In this document: one piece after another, positions 1-14,034 of the stretch
Layout: the number at the start of each line of letters is the position of its first letter
Position numbering within the stretch: position 1 is the first letter of the stretch
Assembly (NCBI GenBank): GCA_937884605.1
Contig: CALGDM010000021.1
Span: 1-64,000 of the forward strand
Direction: 5' to 3'
Source: an uncultured Spiribacter sp.
GTDB lineage: Bacteria > Pseudomonadota > Gammaproteobacteria > Nitrococcales > Nitrococcaceae
Length of the DNA stretch: 64,000 nucleotides
Translations under genes and position numbers: made by a program
Notes under the pieces: model-generated
The model's database searches: none
What the model saw: only the letters and a program-made list of their open reading frames with translations
What the model was told of the DNA's origin: nothing

Positions 1-78
1 CGATTGGCCTTGCTACAGCGCCTGCAGGATCAGTTTCTGGCCATCGCCGATGTCTCGGCCCTGCCGGAGTCGGCTTGA
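1..78 (+). CDS. glyS: Glycyl-tRNA synthetase beta subunit, C-terminal end (partial)
   Basis: The window opens in frame inside a gene that ends at the TGA at 76-78. The last 25 codons read ...LALLQRLQDQFLAIADVSAL..., which resembles the C-terminus of bacterial GlyS (E. coli ends with a similar NRL...LRELFLRVADISLL segment). GlyS is the beta chain of the alpha2beta2 enzyme that charges tRNA-Gly. The gmhB start follows after 3 bp, an order common in gammaproteobacteria. Only the tail is visible, so identity rests on this short match plus synteny. Confidence 0.75.
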   Translation, partial: RLALLQRLQDQFLAIADVSALPESA

Positions 79-81
79 GCC

Positions 82-611
82 GTGCGACCGCACTGCGTGC
101 TGCTGGATCGGGACGGCGTCATCAACAGGGATTCCGACGCCTACATCCTGAGCGTTGACGACTGGGAGCCCTTACCCGGAAGCGTGACGGCCATCGCCCG
201 TCTCACCCGGGCCGGCATTGCGGTGGCGGTCTGCACCAATCAGTCGGCCCGCGCCCGGGGTCTCATCTCGGCGGCGGCTCTGGCAGCCATCCATCAGCGC
301 ATGACCGCCACCATCGAGGCAGCCGGTGGGCATCTCGCCGGGATTTTCGTCTGTCCCCATGGCCCCGCGGATGATTGCGACTGCCGCAAACCCGCTCCGG
401 GACTGCTCCAGCACGCCCTCGAGGCGCTGGATTGCCGGGCCGATGCGGCGGTTTTCATCGGCGACAGCCGCCGCGATCTGGATGCCGCGCGCCGGGCCGG
501 GGTAACGCCCTGGCTGGTGCGCACCGGCAATGGCCGTGAGACCGAGACCGACCCGGGCGGCCCAGTGCCCGTCCATGACGACCTGGCGGCGGCGGTGGAG
601 GCGCTGCTCGC

Positions 612-615
<4 letters not shown>
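82..615 (+). CDS. gmhB: D-glycero-beta-D-manno-heptose 1,7-bisphosphate 7-phosphatase
   Basis: A 177-residue HAD-superfamily phosphatase that removes the C7 phosphate of heptose bisphosphate during ADP-heptose synthesis for the LPS inner core, in the cytosol. The catalytic DxD motif is LLDRDGVIN near residues 8-16. The zinc-binding cysteine cluster typical of GmhB is seen as CPHGPADDCDCRKP, and the last HAD motif as IGDSRRDLDAA. The start is GTG, 3 bp after glyS. The end overlaps plsC in an ATGA junction, so the two are probably translationally coupled. Confidence 0.93.
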
Positions 616-4925
<4,310 letters not shown>

Positions 4926-4927
4926 CC

Positions 4928-6028
4928 CTACAGGCGCATCGGCATGACGACGTAGCGCGCGTCGCGCATCGTCTCACCCAGAATCAGGGCGCTGCTGTTG
5001 GCGTCGCGGACATAAAGCTGGACCGTGTTTTCATCGATGGCCGCCAGGGCATCCAGCATGTAGCTGGCGTTGAATCCGATTTCCATGGCCTCACCGTTAA
5101 ACGACGCCGGCACCTGTTCTTCGGCTTCTTCCTGCTCGGGGTTATTGGACTGGATCCGCAGTTGATCGGCCTCAAACCCAAACCGAACACCCCGGTACTT
5201 TTCGTTGGACAGGATCGATGCCCGAACCAGCGCCTTGCGCAGCGTCTCGCGGTCGACCACCGCAAAGCTGCCCTCCTCGTCGGGGATGACCCGCTGATAG
5301 TCGGGGAAGCGCCCATCAATGAGCTTCGAGGTAAACCGGATTCCCGAGAGCGTGACCTGGATATGCCCCGGACCCAGATCCAGCTCCACCGATTCCTCGT
5401 CATCCTCGAGCAGCCGCAGCATCTCCTGGATGCCCTTGCGCGGGACGATCACCTGGGTTCTTTCGACCGCATCCTCTGCAGCCGGCACCGCGGCCAGCGC
5501 CAGGCGATGCCCGTCGGTGGCGACGGCCCGCAGCTGACGGGGTTCGAGTTCAAGCAACAGGCCGTTCAGGTAATAGCGCACATCCTGCAGCGCCATGGCG
5601 AAGTGGCTTTTCTCGATCAGCCATTTGAGCTGCGACTGCGCCAATGCAAACCGATGGGAGGGCTCCACATCATCGGCGGTGGGGAAGTCCTCCGCCGGCA
5701 GTGTGGCCAGCGAAAACCGACTCGGTCCGGCCTTGATCACGATCCGCTCCTGCTCCTGGCGCAGGTTGAGCACGGCGTCATCCGGCAGGTTGCGGACAAT
5801 GTCCATGAGCTTGCGCGCCGGCACCGTGACCTGCCCGGTCTGGCCGCCTTCGAGCGGTGTATCGGTCTTGAGCTCCACCTCGAGATCGGTGGCGGTCAGA
5901 CAAAGCCGATCATCGGTCTTGTCGATGAGCACATTGGCAAGGATCGGCAGAGTCTGGCGCCTTTCGACCACGCCGATGATCGCCTGCAGCGGCCGAAGGA
6001 GGGTTGCCCGTTCAATCTGGAATTCCAT
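4928..6028 (-). CDS. dnaN: DNA polymerase III beta sliding clamp
   Basis: A 366-residue processivity clamp, the normal length (E. coli 366). The N-terminus MEFQIERATLLRPLQ and the C-terminal end VVMPMRL are typical, the last forming part of the hydrophobic pocket that binds clamp-interacting peptides. Three clamp domains of about 120 residues are inferred from length. The ATG at 6028 is preceded by a purine-rich AAGAGAAG stretch rather than a strong Shine-Dalgarno. It lies between dnaA, across the candidate oriC, and recF, 2 bp away. Confidence 0.97.
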   Translation of the reverse strand: MEFQIERATLLRPLQAIIGVVERRQTLPILANVLIDKTDDRLCLTATDLEVELKTDTPLEGGQTGQVTVPARKLMDIVRNLPDDAVLNLRQEQERIVIKAGPSRFSLATLPAEDFPTADDVEPSHRFALAQSQLKWLIEKSHFAMALQDVRYYLNGLLLELEPRQLRAVATDGHRLALAAVPAAEDAVERTQVIVPRKGIQEMLRLLEDDEESVELDLGPGHIQVTLSGIRFTSKLIDGRFPDYQRVIPDEEGSFAVVDRETLRKALVRASILSNEKYRGVRFGFEADQLRIQSNNPEQEEAEEQVPASFNGEAMEIGFNASYMLDALAAIDENTVQLYVRDANSSALILGETMRDARYVVMPMRL

Positions 6029-6243
6029 GGCTTGTCTCGTTCTTCTCTTATTACAAGAGTGTGTATTAAAGACTGTTGTAGTGACAAGGCCGGCGCAGAG
6101 CCTTGGATAACCGATTCAAGTCACTGATTAAAAACAGTTTTTATTGATTCATATCCTGTTCATTAAGGTGGCTGTCGCGGGGATGGAGACTGCATAACCT
6201 GTGGACAGAATCGGGCCGGTTTTTTATCAACCGGTTATCCACA
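6029..6243. other. oriC: Candidate replication origin (oriC) between dnaA and dnaN
   Basis: This 215 bp gap has one perfect DnaA box TTATCCACA at 6235-6243. Weaker boxes with two mismatches each are TTATCAACC at 6224-6232, the complement of TGTGGACAG at 6200-6208, and the complement of CTTGGATAA at 6102-6110. An A+T-rich stretch at 6122-6168, including AAAAACAGTTTTT, stands out from the GC-rich surroundings and could be the unwinding element. Genes run away from this zone on both sides. The other usual position, between dnaA and rpmH, shows no DnaA box that I can find. Confidence 0.6.
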
Positions 6244-7584
6244 TCATGATGACAGGGTTCTGGACAGGTTGTGATAGTCCTCATCAAACCGGGCATCCGA
6301 CTCGCGCAGTGACTGCACCTTGCGGCAGGCATGCAGCACCGTGGTGTGGTCGCGACCGCCAAACGCATCCCCGATTTCGGGCAGGCTGTGGCTGGTCAAT
6401 TCCTTGGCAAGCGCCATGGCCATCTGCCGCGGGCGGGCGATGGAGCGACTGCGGCGCTTGGAGAGTAGATCCGAGACACGCACCTTGTAGTACTCCGCCA
6501 CGGTCTTCTGAATATTCTCGGTGGTGACGAGCTTGTCCTGAAGCGCCAGTAGATCGCGCAGGGCCGACTTGGCAAAATCCACCGTGATCGGCTCGCCGGT
6601 GAAATGCGCATTCGCCATGACCCGGCGCAGGGCGCCTTCGAGTTCGCGGATGTTCGAGCGGATGCGCTTGGCAATAAAAAACGCCACCTCGGGGGGCATG
6701 TCGATCCCCGCCTGATCGGCCTTGCTCAGCAGTATGGCCACCCGCGTCTCGAGCTCCGGTGGATCGATGGCGATGGTCAGTCCCCAGCCAAAGCGCGACT
6801 TCAGGCGCTCCTCGAGCCCGTTGATCTCCTTGGGATAGCGGTCGCAGCTCATCACCACCTGCTGATGGCCCTCGAGCAGCGCGTTGAAGGTGTGGAAGAA
6901 CTCCTCCTGCGAGCGCTCCTTGCCGGCAAAGAACTGGATGTCATCGATGAGCAGCGCATCGACCCCGCGATAGTGGCGCTTGAACTCGTTGATGGCGTTG
7001 TGTTGCAGGGCCTTGATCATGTCGGCCACAAAGCGCTCGGAATGCAGGTACAGCACCCGTGCATCGGGCCGGCCGTTCATCAGTGCGTTACCGATGGCAT
7101 GCATCAGGTGGGTCTTGCCCAGACCCACGCCGCCATAGATGAACAGCGGGTTGTAGGCCTGTCCCGGATTGTCCACCACCTGCAGGCTTGCCGCCCGGGC
7201 CAGCTGATTGGACTTGCCCTCGACAAAGGTATCGAAGGTGAAATCGCGATTCAGGTTGGCATTGTGCGGGGTTGAAGCGGGGGCGCTGGTGCGGGCCCGG
7301 GACTCGCGCTCGTCACTCGCCGGTGCCCGGGGTGCCGTGGGCTGGGCGCCGATGCTCATGATCAACTGCGGCGGCGCGTCGGGGAACTGAACGGCGAGCA
7401 GTTCCTCGATCCGCGTCGAGAAATGCTCGCGCACCCAGTCGAGGACAAATCGGTTGGGTGCATACAGGCGCAGCTGATTGCCCTGCTCCTCGGCCTGCAG
7501 GGGCCGGATCCAGGTGTTCAGCTGTTGGTCGGGGAGTTCTTGCTCCAGCCGCTGCAGGCAGCCCTTCCAGAGTGATTCGGACAA
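6244..7584 (-). CDS. dnaA: Chromosomal replication initiator protein DnaA
   Basis: A 446-residue AAA+ initiator that binds DnaA boxes and melts oriC. Seen in order: N-terminal domain I ([20 protein letters not shown]), a short linker, Walker [17 protein letters not shown], Walker [13 protein letters not shown], and the C-terminal DNA-binding signature [16 protein letters not shown]. The frame is open 44 codons upstream, but the TTG at 7584 is preferred because AAGGAAG sits 7 bp before it and homologues begin there. A TAGACT hexamer at 7628-7623 could be its -10. The first perfect DnaA box touches the stop codon. Confidence 0.96.
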   Translation of the reverse strand: MSESLWKGCLQRLEQELPDQQLNTWIRPLQAEEQGNQLRLYAPNRFVLDWVREHFSTRIEELLAVQFPDAPPQLIMSIGAQPTAPRAPASDERESRARTSAPASTPHNANLNRDFTFDTFVEGKSNQLARAASLQVVDNPGQAYNPLFIYGGVGLGKTHLMHAIGNALMNGRPDARVLYLHSERFVADMIKALQHNAINEFKRHYRGVDALLIDDIQFFAGKERSQEEFFHTFNALLEGHQQVVMSCDRYPKEINGLEERLKSRFGWGLTIAIDPPELETRVAILLSKADQAGIDMPPEVAFFIAKRIRSNIRELEGALRRVMANAHFTGEPITVDFAKSALRDLLALQDKLVTTENIQKTVAEYYKVRVSDLLSKRRSRSIARPRQMAMALAKELTSHSLPEIGDAFGGRDHTTVLHACRKVQSLRESDARFDEDYHNLSRTLSS

Positions 7585-7682
7585 GAATGCGCTTCCTTCA
7601 AGATCGTCGCGGGACGGGATCGAGTCTATCGTCTGGCCTGATCCTGTACCAGCAGCGTCGCGCCGGCGGCCGCCCACGGCAA

Positions 7683-7712
7683 TTGACACGTCGCTGGCTG
7701 CGACAGTACATT
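7683..7712 (+). promoter_or_regulatory. Sigma70-type promoter for rpmH-rnpA
   Basis: A perfect -35 TTGACA at 7683-7688 is followed by an 18-bp spacer and TACATT at 7707-7712 as -10. It faces rpmH, whose ATG is 46 bp downstream. This gap separates the leftward dnaA cluster from the rightward rpmH cluster. Confidence 0.6.
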
Positions 7713-7757
7713 TCACGGCTGTTTATCTGCTAACCACTTCGATAAGGCGGTCCCGTC

Positions 7758-7892
7758 ATGAAACGGACGTTTCAACCCAGTGTGATCAAGCGCAAGCGCA
7801 ATCATGGTTTTCGCGCCCGGATGGCGACCCGGAACGGTCGCAAGGTACTGGCACGGCGTCGGGCCAAGGGACGCGCACGGCTGACGCCCTGA
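7758..7892 (+). CDS. rpmH: Large ribosomal subunit protein bL34
   Basis: A 44-residue, highly basic protein, [19 protein letters not shown]..., with the invariant bL34 sequence (E. coli 46 aa). It binds 23S rRNA in the 50S subunit. It is the first gene of the rightward cluster and is followed within a few bases by rnpA, the near-universal bacterial arrangement. AAGGCGG at 7744-7750 serves as ribosome site. Confidence 0.97.
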   Translation: MKRTFQPSVIKRKRNHGFRARMATRNGRKVLARRRAKGRARLTP

Positions 7893-7894
7893 CG

Positions 7895-8269
7895 TTGGAT
7901 TCGGCGACGGCGGGCAGCGAGCGGTTTCCCCGCGCTGCGCGGTTGACGCGGTCCCGGGATTTTCGGGCCGTGTTCGCCGATGCCCGTCGCCACGGCGACC
8001 GCCATTTCACCGTGCTGGTGGGACAGGGCGGCGCCGATACCGCGCGCCTCGGGCTGGCGGTCTCCAAGCGTGCGGCACCGCGGTCGGTGGACCGGAGCCG
8101 ACTGAAACGACTGATTCGAGAGCGATTCCGCCACCATCTCGCGCAGCTGCCGGCGGTGGATGTGGTCGTGATGGTTCGACCGGTCGCGCGGCAATGCGAC
8201 AATCCGGTCCTGATCCGGTCACTCGACAAACTCTGGCAACGGATATCCGGCCCATGCGAATCATCCTGA
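7895..8269 (+). CDS. rnpA: Ribonuclease P protein component
   Basis: A protein of about 124 residues that assists the RNA subunit of RNase P in maturing tRNA 5' ends. The RNR signature region is visible as [14 protein letters not shown], with [12 protein letters not shown] near the N-terminus. There is no ATG or GTG at a suitable place. The TTG at 7895, two bases after the rpmH stop, is the most plausible start; the frame is open far upstream through rpmH. The end overlaps yidD by 16 bp. Identity is firm, the exact start is not. Confidence 0.9.
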   Translation: MDSATAGSERFPRAARLTRSRDFRAVFADARRHGDRHFTVLVGQGGADTARLGLAVSKRAAPRSVDRSRLKRLIRERFRHHLAQLPAVDVVVMVRPVARQCDNPVLIRSLDKLWQRISGPCESS

Positions 8270-8490
8270 TCGCCCTGCTTCGCGCCTATCGCACTGTCAT
8301 CAGCCCGCTGTTCGGGCCCTGTTGCCGGTTCCATCCGACCTGTTCGTGCTATGCCATCGAAGCGGTCGAGCGCCACGGCGCACTGCGCGGCAGCTACTAC
8401 GCGATCCGCCGGGTGCTGCGCTGCAATCCCTTCCACCCCGGCGGCGTCGATCCGGTCCCGGGCAGTGAAACCACGAGTCGTCACTCATGA
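8254..8490 (+). CDS. yidD: Membrane protein insertion efficiency factor YidD
   Basis: A 78-residue protein of the YidD family (DUF37), which assists YidC-dependent membrane insertion at the inner face of the membrane. It shows the family blocks [20 protein letters not shown] and [17 protein letters not shown], plus [12 protein letters not shown]. An upstream in-frame start would add 20 residues, but the ATG at 8254 gives the usual [13 protein letters not shown] start. It overlaps rnpA (16 bp) and yidC (4 bp). Confidence 0.93.
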   Translation: MRIILIALLRAYRTVISPLFGPCCRFHPTCSCYAIEAVERHGALRGSYYAIRRVLRCNPFHPGGVDPVPGSETTSRHS

Positions 8491-10157
8491 TGGACAACCA
8501 ACGCCTTTTTCTGGTCGGGGCGCTCGCCCTTGTCCTGCTGCTGATCTGGACCACCTGGCAGCGCGATTACAGCACCCCGCCGCCGCAGGCGGAGTCCACC
8601 GAGGCGACCACCGAATCCAGCGGCCCGGCCCCATCGGCCGAGGCGCCCGAGGCATCGCCCAGCCAGCAGCCGGCCGATGCCCCCGCCCGCGAACCCGGCG
8701 CTGACGCCGACGACCAGACGCGCTTCAGCGGCGACGTCGTCCAGGTCGAGACCGATACATTGTCGGTGCAGATCCCGCTTCAGGGCGGCAATATCGTCCA
8801 GGCGCGACTGCCCCGTCATTCGGTGTCCGAGGACGACCCTGAGCCGTATACCCTGCTGAGTCCCAATGATCCGCTGTTCATGGCTCAGAGCGGCCTGGTC
8901 AGTGCCGAAGGCAGCGCGCCCGACCATCAGGCGCAGTGGAGCGCAGGCGCCGAGCGCTATGTCCTCGAGGAGGGTCAGGATCGTCTCGAAGTGCCGCTTC
9001 GCTGGCGTAATGGCGAGGGTGTCGAGGTGATGCGCACGTACATCTTTCAGCGTGACCGCTATGTCGTGCGCATGGTCCAGAGCGTGGAGAACACCGGCGA
9101 CACCCCCTGGCGGGCCTACCAGTACAACCAGTTGCGCCGCTCGTCGCAAACCGATGGTCCGGGTTTTCTGGGCGCGGCGAGCTACACCGGCGGGGTCATC
9201 TACAGCCCGTCCGAGAAGTACGAAAAGATCAGCTTCGGCGACATGGAAGACAGCAACCTGTCGCGGGACGTCGATAACGGCTGGCTGGCGATGATCCAGC
9301 ACTACTTTCTGGCCGCGTGGGTGCCGCCCCGCGACCGCGAGCTGCGCTATTACAGCCGCTTCGACGACGGCGAGTACGTCCTCGGCCAGAGTTCGCCCTG
9401 GCAGACCGTCGAGCCTGGCCAGACCGTCGTCTTCGAGAATCGTCTGTTCGCCGGGCCCAAGGAGCAGAGCCGCCTGGATGCCGTCGCGGAAGGCCTCGAG
9501 CTCACCGTTGACTATGGCTGGCTGACGATCATCTCCAAACCGCTGTTCATTGCCCTTAGCTGGATCCACGGCGTGGTGGGCAACTGGGGCTGGTCCATCA
9601 TCCTGCTGACCCTCGGCATCAAGCTGGTGTTCTACAAGCTCTCCGAGACCAGTTATCGCTCCATGGCGCGGATGCGCAAGCTCCAGCCCGAGATGCAGAA
9701 GCTGCGCGAGCGCTACTCCGAAGACCGCCAGCAGATGAACCAGGAGCTCATGCAGCTCTACAAAAAGGAGAAGGTGAACCCGCTGGGCGGCTGTCTGCCC
9801 ATCCTCATCCAGATCCCGGTGTTCATCGCGCTCTACTGGGTGCTGCTCGAGAGTGTCGAGCTGCGCCAGGCGCCCTGGATTCTCTGGATCCAGGATCTGT
9901 CGGTGCGCGACCCCTTCTATGTGCTGCCGCTTTTGATGGGCGCGTCGATGTTCCTGCAGCAAAAGCTCAATCCGGCGCCCATGGATCCGATCCAGCAGAA
10001 GATCATGATGGGGCTGCCGTTTGTGTTCACCATCTTCTTCATGTTCTTCCCGGCCGGGCTGGTGCTCTACTGGGTGACCAACAACAGCCTGTCGATCCTG
10101 CAGCAGTGGTTCATTACCCGCCAGATCGAGGCGGGCGACAAGAAGGCGAATGCCTGA
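8487..10157 (+). CDS. yidC: Membrane protein insertase YidC
   Basis: A 556-residue insertase for inner-membrane proteins, including subunits of the ATP synthase encoded downstream. The N-terminal membrane anchor is [15 protein letters not shown]. It is followed by an acidic Ala/Pro/Ser-rich linker, the large periplasmic beta domain, and the conserved C-terminal five-helix core containing [19 protein letters not shown] and [20 protein letters not shown]. Tandem ATG codons open the gene. It overlaps yidD by 4 bp and mnmE by 8 bp. Confidence 0.97.
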   Translation: MMDNQRLFLVGALALVLLLIWTTWQRDYSTPPPQAESTEATTESSGPAPSAEAPEASPSQQPADAPAREPGADADDQTRFSGDVVQVETDTLSVQIPLQGGNIVQARLPRHSVSEDDPEPYTLLSPNDPLFMAQSGLVSAEGSAPDHQAQWSAGAERYVLEEGQDRLEVPLRWRNGEGVEVMRTYIFQRDRYVVRMVQSVENTGDTPWRAYQYNQLRRSSQTDGPGFLGAASYTGGVIYSPSEKYEKISFGDMEDSNLSRDVDNGWLAMIQHYFLAAWVPPRDRELRYYSRFDDGEYVLGQSSPWQTVEPGQTVVFENRLFAGPKEQSRLDAVAEGLELTVDYGWLTIISKPLFIALSWIHGVVGNWGWSIILLTLGIKLVFYKLSETSYRSMARMRKLQPEMQKLRERYSEDRQQMNQELMQLYKKEKVNPLGGCLPILIQIPVFIALYWVLLESVELRQAPWILWIQDLSVRDPFYVLPLLMGASMFLQQKLNPAPMDPIQQKIMMGLPFVFTIFFMFFPAGLVLYWVTNNSLSILQQWFITRQIEAGDKKANA

Positions 10158-11475
10158 CGGCACCATCTGTGCGGTGGCGACGCCGCCGGGGCGCGGCGGC
10201 ATTGGTGTGGTTCGACTCTCGGGGCCGGATACCGCGGCGCTGACCGAAGCAGTGGTCGGGCCGCTGCCGGCCCCCCGGCGGGCCAGCATGCGGCGATTTG
10301 CCGGTGATGATGGCAGCGCCATCGACGCGGGGCTGGTGCTCTGGTTTCCCGGCCCGCAGTCGTTTACCGGCGAGGATGTGGCGGAGCTCCATGGCCACGG
10401 CGGTCCGGTGGTCATGGACCGCCTCTTGCAGCGCCTGCTGGGATTGGGTGCGCGGCTGGCAACGCCGGGCGAGTTCAGCCACCGTGCCTATCTCAACGGC
10501 CGCATCGACCTGACCCGGGCCGAAGCCATCGCCGATCTGATCGAAGCGGGCAGCGAATCCGCCGCCCGCGCGGCGGTGCGCTCGCTGCAGGGCGAATTCG
10601 CCGCGACCATCGATGCGCTGGTGCAGCGTCTGACCGATCTGCGCGTGCATCTGGAAGCCGGCATCGACTTTGCCGACGAACCCCTCGAAGGCCTGGCGCT
10701 GGAGGACGTCACCCGTCAGGTGGAAGGGGTGGCCGCCGAGGTGGCGACGACCCGCCAGGCCGCCGGTCGCGGCCAGCAGCTCCAGGAAGGCTTGAGCGTT
10801 GTCATCGCCGGCCGGCCCAATGCCGGCAAGTCGAGTCTGCTCAATGCCCTTGCCGGCCGGGATGCGGCCATTGTGACCGCGCTCGCGGGTACCACCCGGG
10901 ATGTGCTTGAATCGTATCTGCATATCGATGGCCTGCCGCTGCGGGTGCTGGACACCGCCGGCCTCCGCGAGGGCGGGGATGTGGTCGAGCAGGAGGGCGT
11001 CCGCCGGGCCCACAAGGCCATGGCGGCGGCTGACCGTATCCTCAGGGTGGTGGACGATAGCGACCCGGGCGATGAGGCGTTACCGCCGGCGGAATGGCCC
11101 GACCACGTACCGGTGACCACGGTGTACAACAAGATCGACCGCAGCGGTCGGGCCGCCGGCGAGTCGGTGTCAGGCCTCGCGGTTTCGGCGCTGACCGGTG
11201 ATGGCATGGACGCGTTGCGCGGGCATCTGCGTGCCTGTCTGGGCGCGGATGACACCGAGGCGGTTTTCATTGCCCGGCGGCGCCATCTGCAAGCGCTGGA
11301 CGCCGCTGCCGGGCAGATTGACGAGGCCCTCGCGGCGGCCCGCGCCGGCGCGGGCGAGGAATTGATCGCCGAGTCGCTGGCGGCGGCGCAGGCGTCGCTG
11401 GGCGAGATTACCGGGGCAGTGAGCACCGAGGACCTGCTGGGCCGGATCTTCTCGACTTTCTGTATCGGCAAATAA
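10150..11475 (+). CDS. mnmE: tRNA modification GTPase MnmE
   Basis: A 441-residue GTPase that, with MnmG, makes the 5-(carboxy)methylaminomethyl group on wobble uridine of certain tRNAs. The N-terminal folate-binding domain begins TICAVATPPGRGGIGVVR. The G domain has GRPNAGKSSLLNAL (G1), DTAGLRE (G3) and NKID (G4). The invariant C-terminal CIGK, whose cysteine is needed for activity, is intact. It overlaps yidC by 8 bp, and its partner mnmG follows directly. Confidence 0.97.
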   Translation: MPDGTICAVATPPGRGGIGVVRLSGPDTAALTEAVVGPLPAPRRASMRRFAGDDGSAIDAGLVLWFPGPQSFTGEDVAELHGHGGPVVMDRLLQRLLGLGARLATPGEFSHRAYLNGRIDLTRAEAIADLIEAGSESAARAAVRSLQGEFAATIDALVQRLTDLRVHLEAGIDFADEPLEGLALEDVTRQVEGVAAEVATTRQAAGRGQQLQEGLSVVIAGRPNAGKSSLLNALAGRDAAIVTALAGTTRDVLESYLHIDGLPLRVLDTAGLREGGDVVEQEGVRRAHKAMAAADRILRVVDDSDPGDEALPPAEWPDHVPVTTVYNKIDRSGRAAGESVSGLAVSALTGDGMDALRGHLRACLGADDTEAVFIARRRHLQALDAAAGQIDEALAAARAGAGEELIAESLAAAQASLGEITGAVSTEDLLGRIFSTFCIGK

Positions 11476-11490
11476 CGGGTGGATGGGGCT

Positions 11491-13377
11491 ATGCAGTTCG
11501 ATCAGGGCTATGACGTCATCGTGGTGGGCGGCGGCCATGCCGGCACCGAAGCGGCCCATGCGGCGGCTCGCATGGGCGCGCGCACCCTGCTGCTCACCCA
11601 GAGCCTCGAGAGCATCGGCCAGATGAGCTGCAACCCCGCCATCGGCGGGATCGGCAAGGGCCATCTGGTGCGCGAGATCGACGCCATGGGCGGGGTCATG
11701 GGCCGCGCCGCCGATCGCGCCGGCATCCAGTTCCGCACCCTCAACCAGCGCAAGGGCCCGGCGGTGCAGGCAACCCGCGCCCAGGCCGACCGCAGCCTTT
11801 ATCGTCAGGCCGTGCGCAGCATCCTCGACGAAGTGCCCGCCCTGTCGCTGTTCCAGGACACGGTCCATGACCTGATTGTCGAGCGCGACCAGGTCTGTGG
11901 CGTGGTCACCGGCATGGGGCTTGAGCTGCGGGCCGCCGCCGTGGTCCTCACGGTGGGGACGTTTCTGGGTGGCACGATCCATATCGGTGATCACAACCGC
12001 CGCGGTGGCCGCGCCGGCGATGGCCCATCGATTGCCCTGGCGGAGCGGCTGCGCGCCATGCCGCTTCGGGTCGGGCGGCTCAAGACCGGCACCCCGCCGC
12101 GCATCGACGCGGCCAGCATCGACTATGGATCACTCGACGCCCAGCCCGGTGACGATCAGCCGGTGTACTTCTCGCGCTGGAGTCGGGGGGACGAGCATCC
12201 GCGCCAGGTGCCGTGCCATATCACCCATACCAATGCCGACAGTCACGCAATCATCCGCGCGGCGCTGCATCGCTCGCCCATGTACAGCGGCGAAATCGAC
12301 GGCGTCGGCCCCCGCTACTGCCCGTCCATCGAGGACAAGGTGGTGCGCTTTGCCGATCGTGACGGCCATCAGATCTTTCTCGAGCCCGAGGGCCTCGACA
12401 CCCGCGAGGTCTATCCCAACGGCATTTCCACGAGCCTGCCCTTTGATGTGCAGATCGCCATGGTGCGGAGCATTCGGGGTCTGGAGCAGGCCCATATCAC
12501 CCGCCCCGGCTATGCCATCGAGTACGATTACCTCGATCCGCGCGATCTCCATCCCAGCCTCGAGAGCCTGCAGTTGCCGGGCCTGCTGCTGGCCGGCCAG
12601 ATCAACGGCACCACCGGCTATGAAGAGGCCGGGGCGCAGGGACTGCTGGCCGGGATCAATGCCGCGGCGCGCGCCGGCGGCCTGAGCCCCTGGGTGCCCC
12701 AGCGCCACGAGGCCTACATCGGGGTGCTGGTGGACGACCTGACAACCCGCGGCACCCGCGAGCCCTACCGGATGTTCACATCGCGGGCGGAATATCGCCT
12801 GCATCTGCGCGAGGACAACGCCGATCTGCGTCTGATGCCGGTGGCCCGCGCCTATGGGCTGATCAGTGATGCCGCCTGGACCGCCTTTGCCACCTACCGT
12901 GACGCCATCGAGGCCGAGCGCCGGCGGCTCGAGAAGACCTGGCTGCGCCCGGCGGATCTGGGTGACGACCACGGCACACAGCGGCTCGGTCAGCCCCTGC
13001 GCCGCGAGCAGTCGTTGATGAATCTGCTCAAGCGCCCCGAGATGGATTACGCCACCCTGCTCTCCCTGCCCGGCGCGGGCCCGGGTCCGGACGACCCCGC
13101 CGTGTGCCGCCAGGTGCTGATCGGTGCGCGTTATGACGGTTATCTCAAGCGCCAGTCCGATCAGGTCGCCCGCCAGGCGCGTCACGAGGACGAGCCGTTA
13201 CCCGCGGATCTCGACTACCACGCGGTGGCGGGGTTGTCCGCCGAAGTCTGTGAAAAGCTCCACCACCACCGTCCCGCCACCCTCGGCCAGGCCGGCCGTA
13301 TCCCGGGGGTGACACCGGCGGCGGTGGCGCTGCTGCTGGTGCATCTGCGTCGCGGGCGGACCCGCCAGAGCGCCTGA
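11491..13377 (+). CDS. mnmG: tRNA uridine 5-carboxymethylaminomethyl modification enzyme MnmG
   Basis: A 628-residue FAD enzyme (E. coli 629) that forms the alpha2beta2 complex with MnmE. It shows the N-terminal dinucleotide fold [16 protein letters not shown] and the family signatures [20 protein letters not shown] and [13 protein letters not shown]. The ATG at 11491 is chosen over the GTG four codons upstream because GGATGGGG precedes it and it gives the expected N-terminus. mnmE ends 15 bp upstream. Confidence 0.97.
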   Translation: MQFDQGYDVIVVGGGHAGTEAAHAAARMGARTLLLTQSLESIGQMSCNPAIGGIGKGHLVREIDAMGGVMGRAADRAGIQFRTLNQRKGPAVQATRAQADRSLYRQAVRSILDEVPALSLFQDTVHDLIVERDQVCGVVTGMGLELRAAAVVLTVGTFLGGTIHIGDHNRRGGRAGDGPSIALAERLRAMPLRVGRLKTGTPPRIDAASIDYGSLDAQPGDDQPVYFSRWSRGDEHPRQVPCHITHTNADSHAIIRAALHRSPMYSGEIDGVGPRYCPSIEDKVVRFADRDGHQIFLEPEGLDTREVYPNGISTSLPFDVQIAMVRSIRGLEQAHITRPGYAIEYDYLDPRDLHPSLESLQLPGLLLAGQINGTTGYEEAGAQGLLAGINAAARAGGLSPWVPQRHEAYIGVLVDDLTTRGTREPYRMFTSRAEYRLHLREDNADLRLMPVARAYGLISDAAWTAFATYRDAIEAERRRLEKTWLRPADLGDDHGTQRLGQPLRREQSLMNLLKRPEMDYATLLSLPGAGPGPDDPAVCRQVLIGARYDGYLKRQSDQVARQARHEDEPLPADLDYHAVAGLSAEVCEKLHHHRPATLGQAGRIPGVTPAAVALLLVHLRRGRTRQSA

Positions 13378-14034
13378 ATGGCCACCGGCGCCGATCGCGA
13401 CGCGGCCCGGCTGCGGGACGGCCTCGAGCAGTGGGGTCTCGACCCGGTGGCGGTGCCGCACCTGATCGCCTATCGCGATCTACTGGCGCGCTGGAATCGG
13501 GTCTATAACCTCTCGGCGGTCCGTGATCCGCAGGCGATGATCCCGCGCCATCTCCTCGACAGCCTTGCCGTGGTGCCGTGGCTGCCCGAGGGCGCGCTGC
13601 TGGATATCGGCTCGGGCGCCGGACTGCCCGGACTGCCGATCGCCATTGCCCAGCCGCAGCGCCCGGTCACCCTGCTTGAGCCCAACAACAAGAAAGTCCG
13701 GTTTCTGCGTCAGGCCTGTCTGGCACTCAAGCTGGATAATGTGACCCTCGTCGCCGCGCGAATTGAGGACTTTGACCCGCCCCGGCCGTTTGCCGCGGCG
13801 ATCTGTCGGGCGTTTACCGACGCCGCCGGGTTCTGGGCGGTGGCGGCGCCGCGGGTCGCCCGAACGGCGCCGGTCATCGCCATGAAAGGGCGCCCCGAGG
13901 CGGAATCATTGGCCGGTCTGGAAGCCGCGGGCGTATCATGCCGGCGTCAGCCGCTGGAGATACCCGGGCTTGATGCGTCACGCCATTTGCTCATCATGGA
14001 GCGATCGATCGCTGCCACGGGGGTGACCCGATGA
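13378..14034 (+). CDS. rsmG: 16S rRNA (guanine(527)-N7)-methyltransferase
   Basis: A 218-residue SAM-dependent methyltransferase (GidB) acting on G527 of 16S rRNA. The SAM-binding motif is LDIGSGAGLPGLPIAI, with HLLDSLAV upstream and LLEPNNKKVRFLRQ downstream, all typical of RsmG. It starts directly after the mnmG stop and overlaps parA by an ATGA junction. Confidence 0.95.
   Translation: MATGADRDAARLRDGLEQWGLDPVAVPHLIAYRDLLARWNRVYNLSAVRDPQAMIPRHLLDSLAVVPWLPEGALLDIGSGAGLPGLPIAIAQPQRPVTLLEPNNKKVRFLRQACLALKLDNVTLVAARIEDFDPPRPFAAAICRAFTDAAGFWAVAAPRVARTAPVIAMKGRPEAESLAGLEAAGVSCRRQPLEIPGLDASRHLLIMERSIAATGVTR

Noticed and set aside
7585-7757. Possible oriC between dnaA and rpmH
   Set aside because: I looked for DnaA boxes with up to two mismatches and found none; the gap is explained by the rpmH promoter and the dnaA leader.
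8481-10415. A 644-codon minus-strand open frame
   Set aside because: Antisense shadow of yidC and the start of mnmE; no recognisable domains or ribosome site.
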